This document shows positions 23,627-31,315 of a stretch of DNA of 31,315 nt, piece by piece (position 1 is the first letter of the stretch; each line of letters begins with the position of its first letter). Position numbers and translations under genes: made by a program. The DNA comes from Cellvibrionales bacterium UBA1854 (lineage in GTDB: Bacteria; Pseudomonadota; Gammaproteobacteria; Pseudomonadales; Porticoccaceae), in NCBI GenBank assembly GCA_002338445.1, contig DDII01000065.1:6564-37878 (forward strand), given 5' to 3'. The notes below the pieces were generated by a model. The model ran no database searches and was not told the DNA's origin. It saw nothing but the letters and a program-made list of their open reading frames with translations.

Positions 23627-26281
23627 TTATTTTGTACCTTGTACTTTCGCCTCCCATCTTCCTCCCGAATAGAAGGCAGTCCAACCTAAGGCCTTACCAT
23701 TTTTTTCACTTCTGATATACTGCTCTTTCGTGTTACGACTGTAACGAACCACAGTAGGAAAACCATTTGGATCTTCTGTTGGTGCGGTCAACAAAAACTG
23801 ATATTTAGGGTCAATCATTGCCCCATAGGGTTGCAACTCAGCAACGGTAGGCGCCCTCGTTTCTCGATGCCGCGGAAACTGACTAGCCGCCAAAAACAAC
23901 CCAGACGCACCGTCTCTAAGGACATAATGATCTTCGACCTTTTCACACCTTAGCTCAGGCATCGAAATCGGATCAATCTTTGGGGGCGCTATCTGACCAC
24001 TTCGCAACAATTTGCGCGTGTTTTTACAAGGTTGGCCCTCATCCGATATACCTGTGCAACCGAAATATTTGCCAAAGCGGCCAGTCTTGAGTTGCATTTG
24101 ACTTTGGCACTTATCACAGTCAATTACCGGGCCCTCATAACCTTTTATTACATATTGTCCCATTTCTACTTGAAAACCCTCGCAATCAGGGTTGTTGCCG
24201 CACACGTGAAGCTTCCGTCTTGCATCAACAAGGTAGCTATCCATCGAGGTATTACAGATTGCACACCTTCTACGTCTCATTAAACTCTTGGATTCTGCCT
24301 CATCATCTTCTTCAATATTTACCGCGTCATCACCGGGTGTCAAATTTATCGTCGCTTTACATCGCTCCTTGGGTGGCATTCCGTAACCGGAACATCCTAA
24401 AAACACGCCTGTGCCAGCAGTTCTTATCGTCATAGGTCGCCCACACCCCGGATTGGCACAGACAATGTCTGTGATTGAGGGTAAATTGGGACGCATACCC
24501 TTTTTACTATCCTTTGCAATATGAAGTTGTTCACTAAAGTCAGCATAAAAATTGTCCAACAACTTCTTCCAATTTAGCGACCCTGAGGCAACTTGATCTA
24601 ATCTTTCTTCCATTGTAGCCGTAAAACCATAGTCCATTAAGCCGGCAAAACTCTCTGACAACCTGTCGGTAACAATATCTCCAATCTTCTCGGCAAATAA
24701 ACGCCGATTCGTTATTCGCACATAACCTCTTTCTTGTATAGTTGATATTATAGACGCGTATGTCGACGGTCTTCCAACAGCCCGCTTTTCTAATTCCTTA
24801 ACTAAAGCCGCCTCTGAATAGCGAGCTGGAGGTTTTGTAAAGTGCTGTTTAGGGTCAAGCCTCAGAAGACCAACTCTGTCACCGGTTTTAAGGTCTGGTA
24901 CTTCAATATCTTTTTCACCTTTGCGATAATTTGGGATCACAGCCAAATATCCATCAAAGCGAGTAATCCTGCCTCTTGCCACTAATCCATAGTCACCCGC
25001 CGAGAAGTGTATGGTGGTCGATAAAAATTCAGCTGGTGACATCTGAGACGCAATAAACTGCTGCCATATAATCTCATATAGCCTTACTGCATCACGCTCT
25101 ACTCCGATGATTGAGGAAGATGTTAGGTTCACATTGGATGGTCTTATACATTCGTGAGCATCTTGAGCAGATGACTTGCTGCCATATATATTAGTTTCCT
25201 TTGAGAGATAACCCGTCGGATACTTCTGCTTTATAAACCCTCTGCAAGCACCAATAGCATCTTGACTCACATTAGTGGAATCCGTTCGCATATATGTAAT
25301 GTACCCAGCCTCATATAGTCGCTGTGCTAAAGCCATGGTCCTCTTCACCCCAAAACGCAGTCGAGTGCTCGCTGCTTGCTGCAAAGTAGAAGTAATGAAT
25401 GGTGGGCCTGGCCGAGATGATGTTGGTTTATCCTCGCGGTTTTCGACAACGAAATGTGAACTCTTTAAACGAGCGCACGCTTCATCAGCTTGCGACTTGT
25501 CCAAGGGACGAAAAGCCTCATTGCCGTGTGTCTTGACTTCTATTGTTAATTCAGCATCGTCTCCAAAAATCACATCCGCGGTGACAGTCCAAAACTCCTC
25601 TGGCTCATAGGCCCTAATCTCTCTTTCCCTCTCAACAAGCATTTTTAAGGCCACTGATTGCACTCTCCCCGCTGACAATCCTCGACCCACTTTTTCCCAA
25701 AGCAGAGGAGAGACCATAAAACCCACAATTCTATCCAAGAAACGTCTGGCCTGCTGGGCGTCCACACGATCAATATTAAGCTCACCGGGGGCCGCAAATG
25801 CTTGCTTAATGGCCTTCTTGGTAATTTCATTAAATACTACTCGCTTAAACCTACCAACGTCGCCTCCAATTACTTTAGTCAAGTGCCAAGCAATGGCCTC
25901 CCCTTCCCGATCCATATCCGTAGCGAGATAAATAACGTCTGACTTTTTTGCAAGACTCCTAAGTTCCCCAACTACTTTTTCTTTACCGGGCAAAGTATCA
26001 TATTGAGCGCACCACCCTTTTTCCGGGTTAATGCCCATGCTGTTGTAAAGCTGGTGTTTGGCTTTGGTCTCTCTGTGTGTCCGCTTTTCTTCTGAAGTCA
26101 TTTTCCGCGTGAGGGCCGCCAGTCTCGCTCGCTCCTTGGGGTCTGTACTGGCACGTGTTGCCCGAGATGGAAGATCTCGAACGTGACCAACACTGGACTT
26201 GACAACAAAATTTTCTCCCAAATATTTATTAATCGTTTTCGCCTTTGCTGGCGACTCTACGATTACTAAAGATTTACGCAT
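23627..26281 (-). CDS. topA: DNA topoisomerase I (type IA)
   Basis: Relaxes negative supercoils. About 884 aa. The Toprim domain opens the protein (SLVIVESPAKAKTINKYLG; ATDMDREGEAIAWHL near 120), and the active-site tyrosine is Y330 in AGYITYMRTDSTNVS. Three C-terminal zinc ribbons are visible by their cysteines: CANPGCGRPM...CSGYG...C, CAICNTSM...CGNNPDC, and CDKCQSQM...CTG...C. The frame is open upstream to 26431, but the ATG at 26281 (with AGG upstream) gives the standard MRKSLVIVESPAKAK start, and the extra 50 residues show no family resemblance. Downstream of the membrane-anchored unknown at 26440-26922, same strand. Confidence 0.97.
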   Translation of the reverse strand: MRKSLVIVESPAKAKTINKYLGENFVVKSSVGHVRDLPSRATRASTDPKERARLAALTRKMTSEEKRTHRETKAKHQLYNSMGINPEKGWCAQYDTLPGKEKVVGELRSLAKKSDVIYLATDMDREGEAIAWHLTKVIGGDVGRFKRVVFNEITKKAIKQAFAAPGELNIDRVDAQQARRFLDRIVGFMVSPLLWEKVGRGLSAGRVQSVALKMLVEREREIRAYEPEEFWTVTADVIFGDDAELTIEVKTHGNEAFRPLDKSQADEACARLKSSHFVVENREDKPTSSRPGPPFITSTLQQAASTRLRFGVKRTMALAQRLYEAGYITYMRTDSTNVSQDAIGACRGFIKQKYPTGYLSKETNIYGSKSSAQDAHECIRPSNVNLTSSSIIGVERDAVRLYEIIWQQFIASQMSPAEFLSTTIHFSAGDYGLVARGRITRFDGYLAVIPNYRKGEKDIEVPDLKTGDRVGLLRLDPKQHFTKPPARYSEAALVKELEKRAVGRPSTYASIISTIQERGYVRITNRRLFAEKIGDIVTDRLSESFAGLMDYGFTATMEERLDQVASGSLNWKKLLDNFYADFSEQLHIAKDSKKGMRPNLPSITDIVCANPGCGRPMTIRTAGTGVFLGCSGYGMPPKERCKATINLTPGDDAVNIEEDDEAESKSLMRRRRCAICNTSMDSYLVDARRKLHVCGNNPDCEGFQVEMGQYVIKGYEGPVIDCDKCQSQMQLKTGRFGKYFGCTGISDEGQPCKNTRKLLRSGQIAPPKIDPISMPELRCEKVEDHYVLRDGASGLFLAASQFPRHRETRAPTVAELQPYGAMIDPKYQFLLTAPTEDPNGFPTVVRYSRNTKEQYIRSEKNGKALGWTAFYSGGRWEAKVQGTK

Positions 26282-26439
26282 TTTTGCCTGCCTTGATGTC
26301 TGCTCATACCATGTCGGTACCATTTTAAACAGCCATAATGAGTAGCTGCGCTGCTCCGTTTGGATCTTTGACAAAATTTTTATTTCATGTAACTGCCGCG
26401 ATATATACTCGTTTGTACCCCCTTTGGTCAAGTTTTAGA

Positions 26440-26922
26440 TTACTTTTTCTCTAGGGTATTCCTCATAAATTGGAGCATTTCATGCAGAGAATCAACAACA
26501 TCAATAGTCTCTTTTTCCCTCCAAATAATGCCGACACCAACCTCATCAGATACAATAGCAATTGTAGAGTTCGGGGCTTGAGTAATAGCTAACTCTAAAA
26601 CTTCAATCACATCGGAGTCTGGTATCCCGTCAAACCAATTCCAACCCTCAATGGGGGAACTCTTTCCGCGATTGCTTAAACAATGGAGCACCCATTTTTT
26701 TCTGGAGCGATCAGTTTTCCACTGAATCCTATAGCAAATAAATTCCAAACTGCTTTCATGTCCCAAAGCATCCGGACGACAATTTAGTGAAATTTGCAAC
26801 CCAAGGGCACAAGCTCTTCGCCTTAACTTTGCTATGTGATTCTGTCGGCGTGATGTTCTAATACTAAAAAGAGGAGTCAATGCAGCCGCTATAATCACTA
26901 AAATTAGTATCCATTCTGTCAT
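26440..26922 (-). CDS. Conserved membrane-anchored protein of unknown function upstream of topA
   Basis: A 160-aa protein with one N-terminal membrane helix (about 3-20, EWILILVIIAAALTPLF) followed by a basic stretch SRRQNHIAKLRRRACALGLQ and a soluble cytoplasmic domain containing RSRKKWVLHC and a C-terminal DSLHEMLQFMRNTLEKK helix. I recall similar short proteins with an RPSPR-type juxtamembrane motif in other gammaproteobacteria, but no function. ATG start with GGTGA upstream. It lies 158 bases before topA, in the same direction. Confidence 0.72.
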   Translation of the reverse strand: MTEWILILVIIAAALTPLFSIRTSRRQNHIAKLRRRACALGLQISLNCRPDALGHESSLEFICYRIQWKTDRSRKKWVLHCLSNRGKSSPIEGWNWFDGIPDSDVIEVLELAITQAPNSTIAIVSDEVGVGIIWREKETIDVVDSLHEMLQFMRNTLEKK

Positions 26923-27175
26923 ATGTCACCATAATTATTCTGACTAAAATACACGTGAGAAGAAAAAAATTCGAATTATTATTTTGTTATTTCCCTTGTT
27001 TCAGGCAACTGGGCAAATCAATTTTAAAGGATGCAAACACACCCCTCTCTAATCATGCTAAATTAACCCACAGGAAGAGTAGTTTTGAGACTTGTTCAAA
27101 AATAAAGCATGTTTTAAGCTTTGGGAGCCAGTGTTAACCAAACTGATCCCTCTTCTGTCGAAGCAAGGAAGCAAA

Positions 27176-29203
27176 TTGTTACAGATATTTAATATCTCAA
27201 GACCAAAAACTAAAATAGTTAAGGTTATTTTACTTTCCATTATCCTGTTCGTTGGGTTGAACTCATTTGCATTTGCCGATATGAGCAGCTTGTCTCAAAT
27301 CCCTGAAAAAATAAATTATGATGAGAGTAGCCTCTCTAGCTACAGAGAAATTTACAGTAAAGCGCAAAAGCTAGCTGACCGAGGTAACTGGCGAAAATTA
27401 CAATCAATTAAAAAAAATTTAAAAGGCTATCCTCTTTATCCTTACCTTGACTACGAAGAACTTCTAGAAAAAATGAGCATACCTAACCGTGGAAAAATTT
27501 CTAATTTTCTAGCAACCCACAAAAACTCTGTCTTGGCATACCGACTGCGTTCAAAATGGTTAGACTATTTAGCTCGTAGATCTCAGTGGACTAATTACCT
27601 TAAGTATTATGCTCCTGGGGAAGCAAGTATTTCTCGCCAATGTCAATATTTTGAGGCGCTTTATCATCGGCAACGTCAAGAGGAAGCTCTCAAAGGTGGA
27701 GTCGCACTTTGGACTGTCGGGCACTCTCAACCACGCCAATGTGACCCGCTCTTCCGTATTCTCATTAGACACAAAGCCATAACCACCGATCATGGTTGGG
27801 AACGCTTTAATCATTCGGTTCGCGAGCATAATTACTCGTTAGCAACTTATGCGAACCAATTTGTCACTGACACAAAAACGAAGGAGCTTACTGAATCTTT
27901 TTTAAAAATCAAACAGAATCCAAATTACCTCCACAGTGCTATTAACAAACTTATGTCAAACAAGAGGTCGGCCCTATTAGTTGCATACACACTTGGTGAT
28001 CTCGCTAATCACAACCCCAGAAAAGCGCATGATCTCTGGTTTAACTGGGATCACCGCGTTTTAGTCACCAACAAAGACTCGCATGAATTCATCTCAAAAC
28101 TCGTAAAATCATTTATCAAGAATGATGCAATTCAAGATGCAGACAGAATTCTGCATGAATATGCTGAATTGATTAACACTGACCAAAACGGAGACCTTAT
28201 CGAGTGGAGGATTCGTCATGCTTTGGGAGAACAAAATTGGACTGACGTAGAAAAATGGATTGGCAAATTACCGCATGCAATACAGAAAAAAAGTATTTGG
28301 CGCTACTGGCATATCCAAAGTTTGGAAAATAATATTAATTCTAAGAGGCGGGACTCAGATAATCTAAAAATGCAACTTGCGGAGGAACGTGATTTTTATG
28401 GTTTTGTCATCAGCGACAAGTTGCGTCAAGACTACAACTTTAATTATAGGCCAGCACCTGTAGATAAAACTGTTTCGGATAGGGTTAGGGCCATTGACGC
28501 TCTAAAACGGGCAAGAGAACTACATTTCCATGGCAATAAGGTAGAGGCAACTCGCGAATGGAATTCAGGGACACGTGACTTCGATAGAGCGCATTGGATT
28601 GCTGCTGCTCAACTCACTCATGAGTGGGATTGGCATAGCCGCGCAATTATAGCGTTGGCGTCTGCTAAATATTGGGATGATCTGGATATCCGGTTTCCAA
28701 TGGCATTTGAAACTTCAATAAATTCGGTATCAATCAATTCAAATGTTCAGCCACATTTGCTTTTCGCGATCGCCCGACAGGAGAGCGCTTTTGAAGTGCA
28801 TGCGGTATCAAGAGCAGGCGCAGCAGGTCTTCTTCAAATAATGCCACAGACAGCAAAATCAACGGCTATGTCACTCAATATTCCGTACAAAAACAGTCGA
28901 CAACTATTCGAGATAGAGAAAAATTTACTCATAGGATCTAGTTATTTCAAAAGTCTTTTAGAACGTTATGATAATAATAGAATATTGGCACTGGCCTCTT
29001 ATAACGCAGGACCCGACCGTGTGAGTACCTGGCTTTCAAGGAGCAGTGGCAAACTAACTTTTGACCTCTGGATTGAACTAATTCCCTTCCGTGAAACACG
29101 AAGCTATGTGAAGAGCGTGCTAATGTACTCGGCCATTTATTCCCATAAAATAGGGTCCCAAAGAAGGATGCTAGAGCCCAATGAAATTGAACTTTTACTC
29201 TGA
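27176..29203 (+). CDS. slt: Soluble lytic murein transglycosylase (Slt70 type)
   Basis: Periplasmic enzyme that cleaves MurNAc-GlcNAc bonds with formation of anhydroMurNAc. About 675 aa, similar to E. coli Slt (645). It has a signal peptide (KVILLSIILFVGLNSFAFA, cleavage about residue 35), a long alpha-superhelical U/L domain, and a C-terminal SLT catalytic domain: FAIARQESAFEVHAVSRAG with catalytic E536, GLLQIMPQTAK, LASYNAGPDRVSTWL and FRETRSYVKSVLMY. No ATG is available; I chose TTG 27176 because AAGGAA lies six bases upstream and it gives a normal leader, while the frame remains open back to a TTG at 27092. Its products are substrates for NagZ further left. tatD follows after 17 bases. 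Confidence 0.94.
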   Translation: MLQIFNISRPKTKIVKVILLSIILFVGLNSFAFADMSSLSQIPEKINYDESSLSSYREIYSKAQKLADRGNWRKLQSIKKNLKGYPLYPYLDYEELLEKMSIPNRGKISNFLATHKNSVLAYRLRSKWLDYLARRSQWTNYLKYYAPGEASISRQCQYFEALYHRQRQEEALKGGVALWTVGHSQPRQCDPLFRILIRHKAITTDHGWERFNHSVREHNYSLATYANQFVTDTKTKELTESFLKIKQNPNYLHSAINKLMSNKRSALLVAYTLGDLANHNPRKAHDLWFNWDHRVLVTNKDSHEFISKLVKSFIKNDAIQDADRILHEYAELINTDQNGDLIEWRIRHALGEQNWTDVEKWIGKLPHAIQKKSIWRYWHIQSLENNINSKRRDSDNLKMQLAEERDFYGFVISDKLRQDYNFNYRPAPVDKTVSDRVRAIDALKRARELHFHGNKVEATREWNSGTRDFDRAHWIAAAQLTHEWDWHSRAIIALASAKYWDDLDIRFPMAFETSINSVSINSNVQPHLLFAIARQESAFEVHAVSRAGAAGLLQIMPQTAKSTAMSLNIPYKNSRQLFEIEKNLLIGSSYFKSLLERYDNNRILALASYNAGPDRVSTWLSRSSGKLTFDLWIELIPFRETRSYVKSVLMYSAIYSHKIGSQRRMLEPNEIELLL

Positions 29204-29220
29204 CTTTCAAGACAATCTTT

Positions 29221-30018
29221 GTGTTAATAGACATTGGTGTTAACTTATCAAGTCATCGTTTTAACGATGACAGACACTCAGTACTTCAAAATGCCTTGGA
29301 CGCTGGTGTGGGAAAATTGGTTCTGACGGGTACATCCATTTCCGAGTCAAAAGAAACAATCGATATTTGTAATGTTTTATCTCACGATTTCCCGAATATG
29401 CTCCACGCAACTGTCGGCATTCACCCGCACAATGCTGAGCAGTTCACCAGGACTGTAGCTGAAAGTTTGTATGACCTCGCAGGTAAAGATGTGGTAGTTG
29501 CTATTGGCGAGACAGGATTAGATTTTTACAGAAACCTTGCAACGCCAAAAGATCAACAGGAGTCTTTTGTTGGGCATATAGAACTGGCCAAAGAAATTGG
29601 CTTACCACTATTTTTACATGAGAGGGATGCCGCCAAGCGGCAATTAGAAATTTTGAGCGATTATCGAGAACATATTTCAAAAGCAGTAATTCACTGCTTT
29701 ACTGGGGACCGAGCAACCCTTCACAAATATCTCGATTTGGATCTGTATATTGGTATAACTGGGTGGATATGTGACGTACGTCGAGGTTCCGATTTACAAG
29801 CTATTGTGGCCGATATCCCCTTAAACCGGCTTATGATTGAAACCGATGCGCCATATCTTCTTCCTCAGAATATGATCTTTAAACCGAAAAATAAACGAAA
29901 TGAACCGGCATTTCTTCCATGGATCGCAAAAAAAATCGCAAATCATAGGCTTGAATCAGTCAACGAAATTATCAATAAAACCAGTGAAAATGCAAAAATG
30001 TTCTTTGAAATAGAATAA
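29221..30018 (+). CDS. tatD: TatD-family metal-dependent DNase
   Basis: A 265-aa TIM-barrel hydrolase, 3'-5' exonuclease on DNA/RNA in E. coli. It begins with the TatD-specific DIGVNLSSHRF rather than the DTHCHL of YcfH/YjjV paralogues. Other family blocks are TVGIHPHNAEQF, AIGETGLDFYRNLATPKDQQ, LPLFLHERDA, KAVIHCFTGDR, YIGITGWICDVRRG and IETDAPYLLPQN, carrying the metal-binding Glu, His, His and Asp. Starts with GTG at 29221. Same strand as slt, with a 17-base gap, so probably cotranscribed. Convergent with the GH3 gene. Confidence 0.96.
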   Translation: MLIDIGVNLSSHRFNDDRHSVLQNALDAGVGKLVLTGTSISESKETIDICNVLSHDFPNMLHATVGIHPHNAEQFTRTVAESLYDLAGKDVVVAIGETGLDFYRNLATPKDQQESFVGHIELAKEIGLPLFLHERDAAKRQLEILSDYREHISKAVIHCFTGDRATLHKYLDLDLYIGITGWICDVRRGSDLQAIVADIPLNRLMIETDAPYLLPQNMIFKPKNKRNEPAFLPWIAKKIANHRLESVNEIINKTSENAKMFFEIE

Positions 30019-30038
30019 CCTGCACTGATGTCAGCTTG

Positions 30039-31315
30039 TTAGTCACATTGCATTATTGCACTTTCAGGCAAATCGGTTGACAATCTCAAATCTTTGATGA
30101 TGATAGAAAATGTTTTCCTAGTCTTCAAAATCAAAGGGGCTCTCACCTGGCTCAGATCCGCCCCCGCCTTTACAAAACACTTTAGTGGCGTAGCACTTCG
30201 TACCCACTGGTCCTCCGGGACAGTCTTAAAAAACCGACCCATGTCAAGTTTTGCACTACATGAAATTCCACAATCCATTTCCTGGACAACTGGCCCCTCA
30301 GGCTGCTCTATGACTTTAAAGGTCATGGATAAAGCTGCATCTTGGTCTAGGTAGTCTCTCCAATCAAGGACAGAGGATGATCTCCAAAAGAATTCACCTC
30401 CAATATCTCCGTCACCATCACTACTCCAAGTTACCAACCTTGAGTCCTCCTGAACATCTCCATCAACCGTCATCACCGACAAAGATTGAGATGGCAAAAC
30501 TGTACTTAGGCCAGACACAGGAATAACATAATCCGCTGAATCAGCTACGTAAGCCGCAAATGGTTTTCGCGTTGTTCCATTGAAAATTACCAACGGCTTC
30601 AAATCTTTTCTTGCACAAGCGACTTCCGTTAAGTCAGCCTCTACATCCAATGTGTCTTCATAGCTTTTCCCATATCCCCTCTCAAACACCATTAACCTAG
30701 CTGGCAAATCCGGGTTGCCCTTTAATATCTGAACATCCGGCCAACCAAACGGTAGTGTTCCTGTAAAATCAAATCTCGGTCGATCAGACTCGTCTGCTAC
30801 CAAAACATCAGCGATACCATCACCCTCGCTACCAGGCAGCCATGCAACAACAAAGGCCTCAGACTGATTAATCTGAGAATTAACTATTAAGGGTCTTCCG
30901 GTTAGCATCACTGATACAACCGGAATGCCCTTCTCCCTCAGCCGAGAGAGAAGCCGAAGGTTATCAGAATACGAATCGCAAAATAATAAATCCTCTCGAT
31001 CACCCACTCCCTCCGCATAAGGATCTTCTCCGAACACAACCACAGCAACATCTGGATTAAAAACATCGCTCCAGCTATCGTTTGTTGTTAATTCAGCGGA
31101 ACCTCCTATATCCTCCACTGCTTTTTTTAGCCCCTCAAATATAGATGTGGCCCCCGGAAAATCTGCCGGAATATTTTTGTTTCCTTGCCAGCTCAGTGTC
31201 CAACCGCCGGATTGTTTCGCTACACTGTTGGCTCCATCACCCCCTACCAATATCTTAGGTTTTCCGCGAAGGGGTAAAATCCTGCCGTTATTTTTCAAAA
31301 GCACGAGCGATTCTC
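30039..31315 (-). CDS. ExoP-like GH3 exo-beta-glucanase, C-terminal part (5' end outside window)
   Basis: The frame is open to the window edge, where ESLVLLKNNGRILPL marks the start of the second domain of a glycoside hydrolase family 3 enzyme; the N-terminal barrel with the nucleophile aspartate is outside. Seen here: the alpha/beta sandwich with SGGWTLSWQG, the acid-base loop region VVFGEDPYAEGVGDREDL, VSVMLTGRPLIV and AWLPGSEGDGIADVL, then the TGTLPFGWP stretch. After that, about 200 residues form a C-terminal beta domain like that of the marine exoglucanase ExoP. Likely acts on beta-1,3/1,4-glucans or oligosaccharides in the periplasm or outside. Convergent with tatD, 20 bases between stops; no clear terminator. 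Confidence 0.9.
   Translation of the reverse strand, partial: ESLVLLKNNGRILPLRGKPKILVGGDGANSVAKQSGGWTLSWQGNKNIPADFPGATSIFEGLKKAVEDIGGSAELTTNDSWSDVFNPDVAVVVFGEDPYAEGVGDREDLLFCDSYSDNLRLLSRLREKGIPVVSVMLTGRPLIVNSQINQSEAFVVAWLPGSEGDGIADVLVADESDRPRFDFTGTLPFGWPDVQILKGNPDLPARLMVFERGYGKSYEDTLDVEADLTEVACARKDLKPLVIFNGTTRKPFAAYVADSADYVIPVSGLSTVLPSQSLSVMTVDGDVQEDSRLVTWSSDGDGDIGGEFFWRSSSVLDWRDYLDQDAALSMTFKVIEQPEGPVVQEMDCGISCSAKLDMGRFFKTVPEDQWVRSATPLKCFVKAGADLSQVRAPLILKTRKTFSIIIKDLRLSTDLPESAIMQCD

Noticed and set aside
26282..26431. 50-residue N-terminal extension of topA
   Set aside because: The standard TopA start and ribosome-binding site are at 26281; the extension has no resemblance to other TopA proteins.
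26955..27137. 60-codon plus-strand open frame before slt
   Set aside because: Basic, low-information translation without motif or good ribosome-binding site; likely chance in the slt leader region.
1..31315. Search for mobile elements, CRISPR arrays, phage or defence genes, and for a novel multi-gene system
   Set aside because: No transposase or integrase motifs, no regular direct repeats, no toxin-antitoxin or nuclease cassettes seen; apart from a few short unknowns, the genes belong to known families in a familiar gene order.

Overview
The window looks like a chromosomal segment of an AT-rich gammaproteobacterium, probably marine. Evidence for this: a complete Na+-pumping NADH:quinone oxidoreductase operon (nqrA-F with apbE and nqrM), the long type of QueF, a LexA with the classic gammaproteobacterial N-terminus and a near-consensus SOS box, lolCDE, and a partial ExoP-type GH3 exoglucanase. 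The gene order (DUF2062 - lolCDE - apbE/nqr - mfd - csiV - nagZ - lexA - small conserved unknown - topA) resembles, from memory, the corresponding region of Pseudomonas, but gap, the TetR gene next to lexA, and sulA are not present at their expected places. I cannot name the genus.

Layout. 1-42: 5' part of tRNA-Ser(GGA). 151-2681 (minus): YadG/YadH-type ABC-2 exporter followed by queF. 2766-3272 (plus): methylated-DNA-cysteine methyltransferase. 3331-3875 (plus): a DUF2062 membrane protein broken by a frameshift. 3872-7014 (minus): lolC-lolD-lolE, lipoprotein release from the inner membrane. 7128-14236 (minus): nqrA-B-C-D-E-F-apbE-nqrM, the respiratory sodium pump plus its FMN-transferase and its iron-cluster maturation factor. 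14237-14754: divergent intergenic region. 14755-19403 (plus): mfd and a CsiV-family gene. 19423-19951 (minus): a decayed lipocalin (Blc-like) pseudogene. 19967-22187 (minus): MscS-type channel and nagZ. 22596-23213 (plus): lexA with its own SOS operator. 23265-26922 (minus): small conserved protein, topA, and a membrane-anchored unknown. 27176-30018 (plus): soluble lytic transglycosylase and tatD. 30039 to the right edge (minus): C-terminal part of an ExoP-like GH3 enzyme.

Functional themes are core housekeeping: cell-envelope biogenesis and peptidoglycan turnover (Lol, CsiV, NagZ, Slt), sodium bioenergetics (Nqr), and DNA repair/topology (Ogt-like, Mfd, LexA, TopA). I found no mobile element, CRISPR array, phage gene or defence system. 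The most informative non-routine observations are two gene-decay events: the lipocalin pseudogene, with five in-frame stops and two frame breaks, which is invisible to ORF calling, and the single frameshift in the DUF2062 gene.
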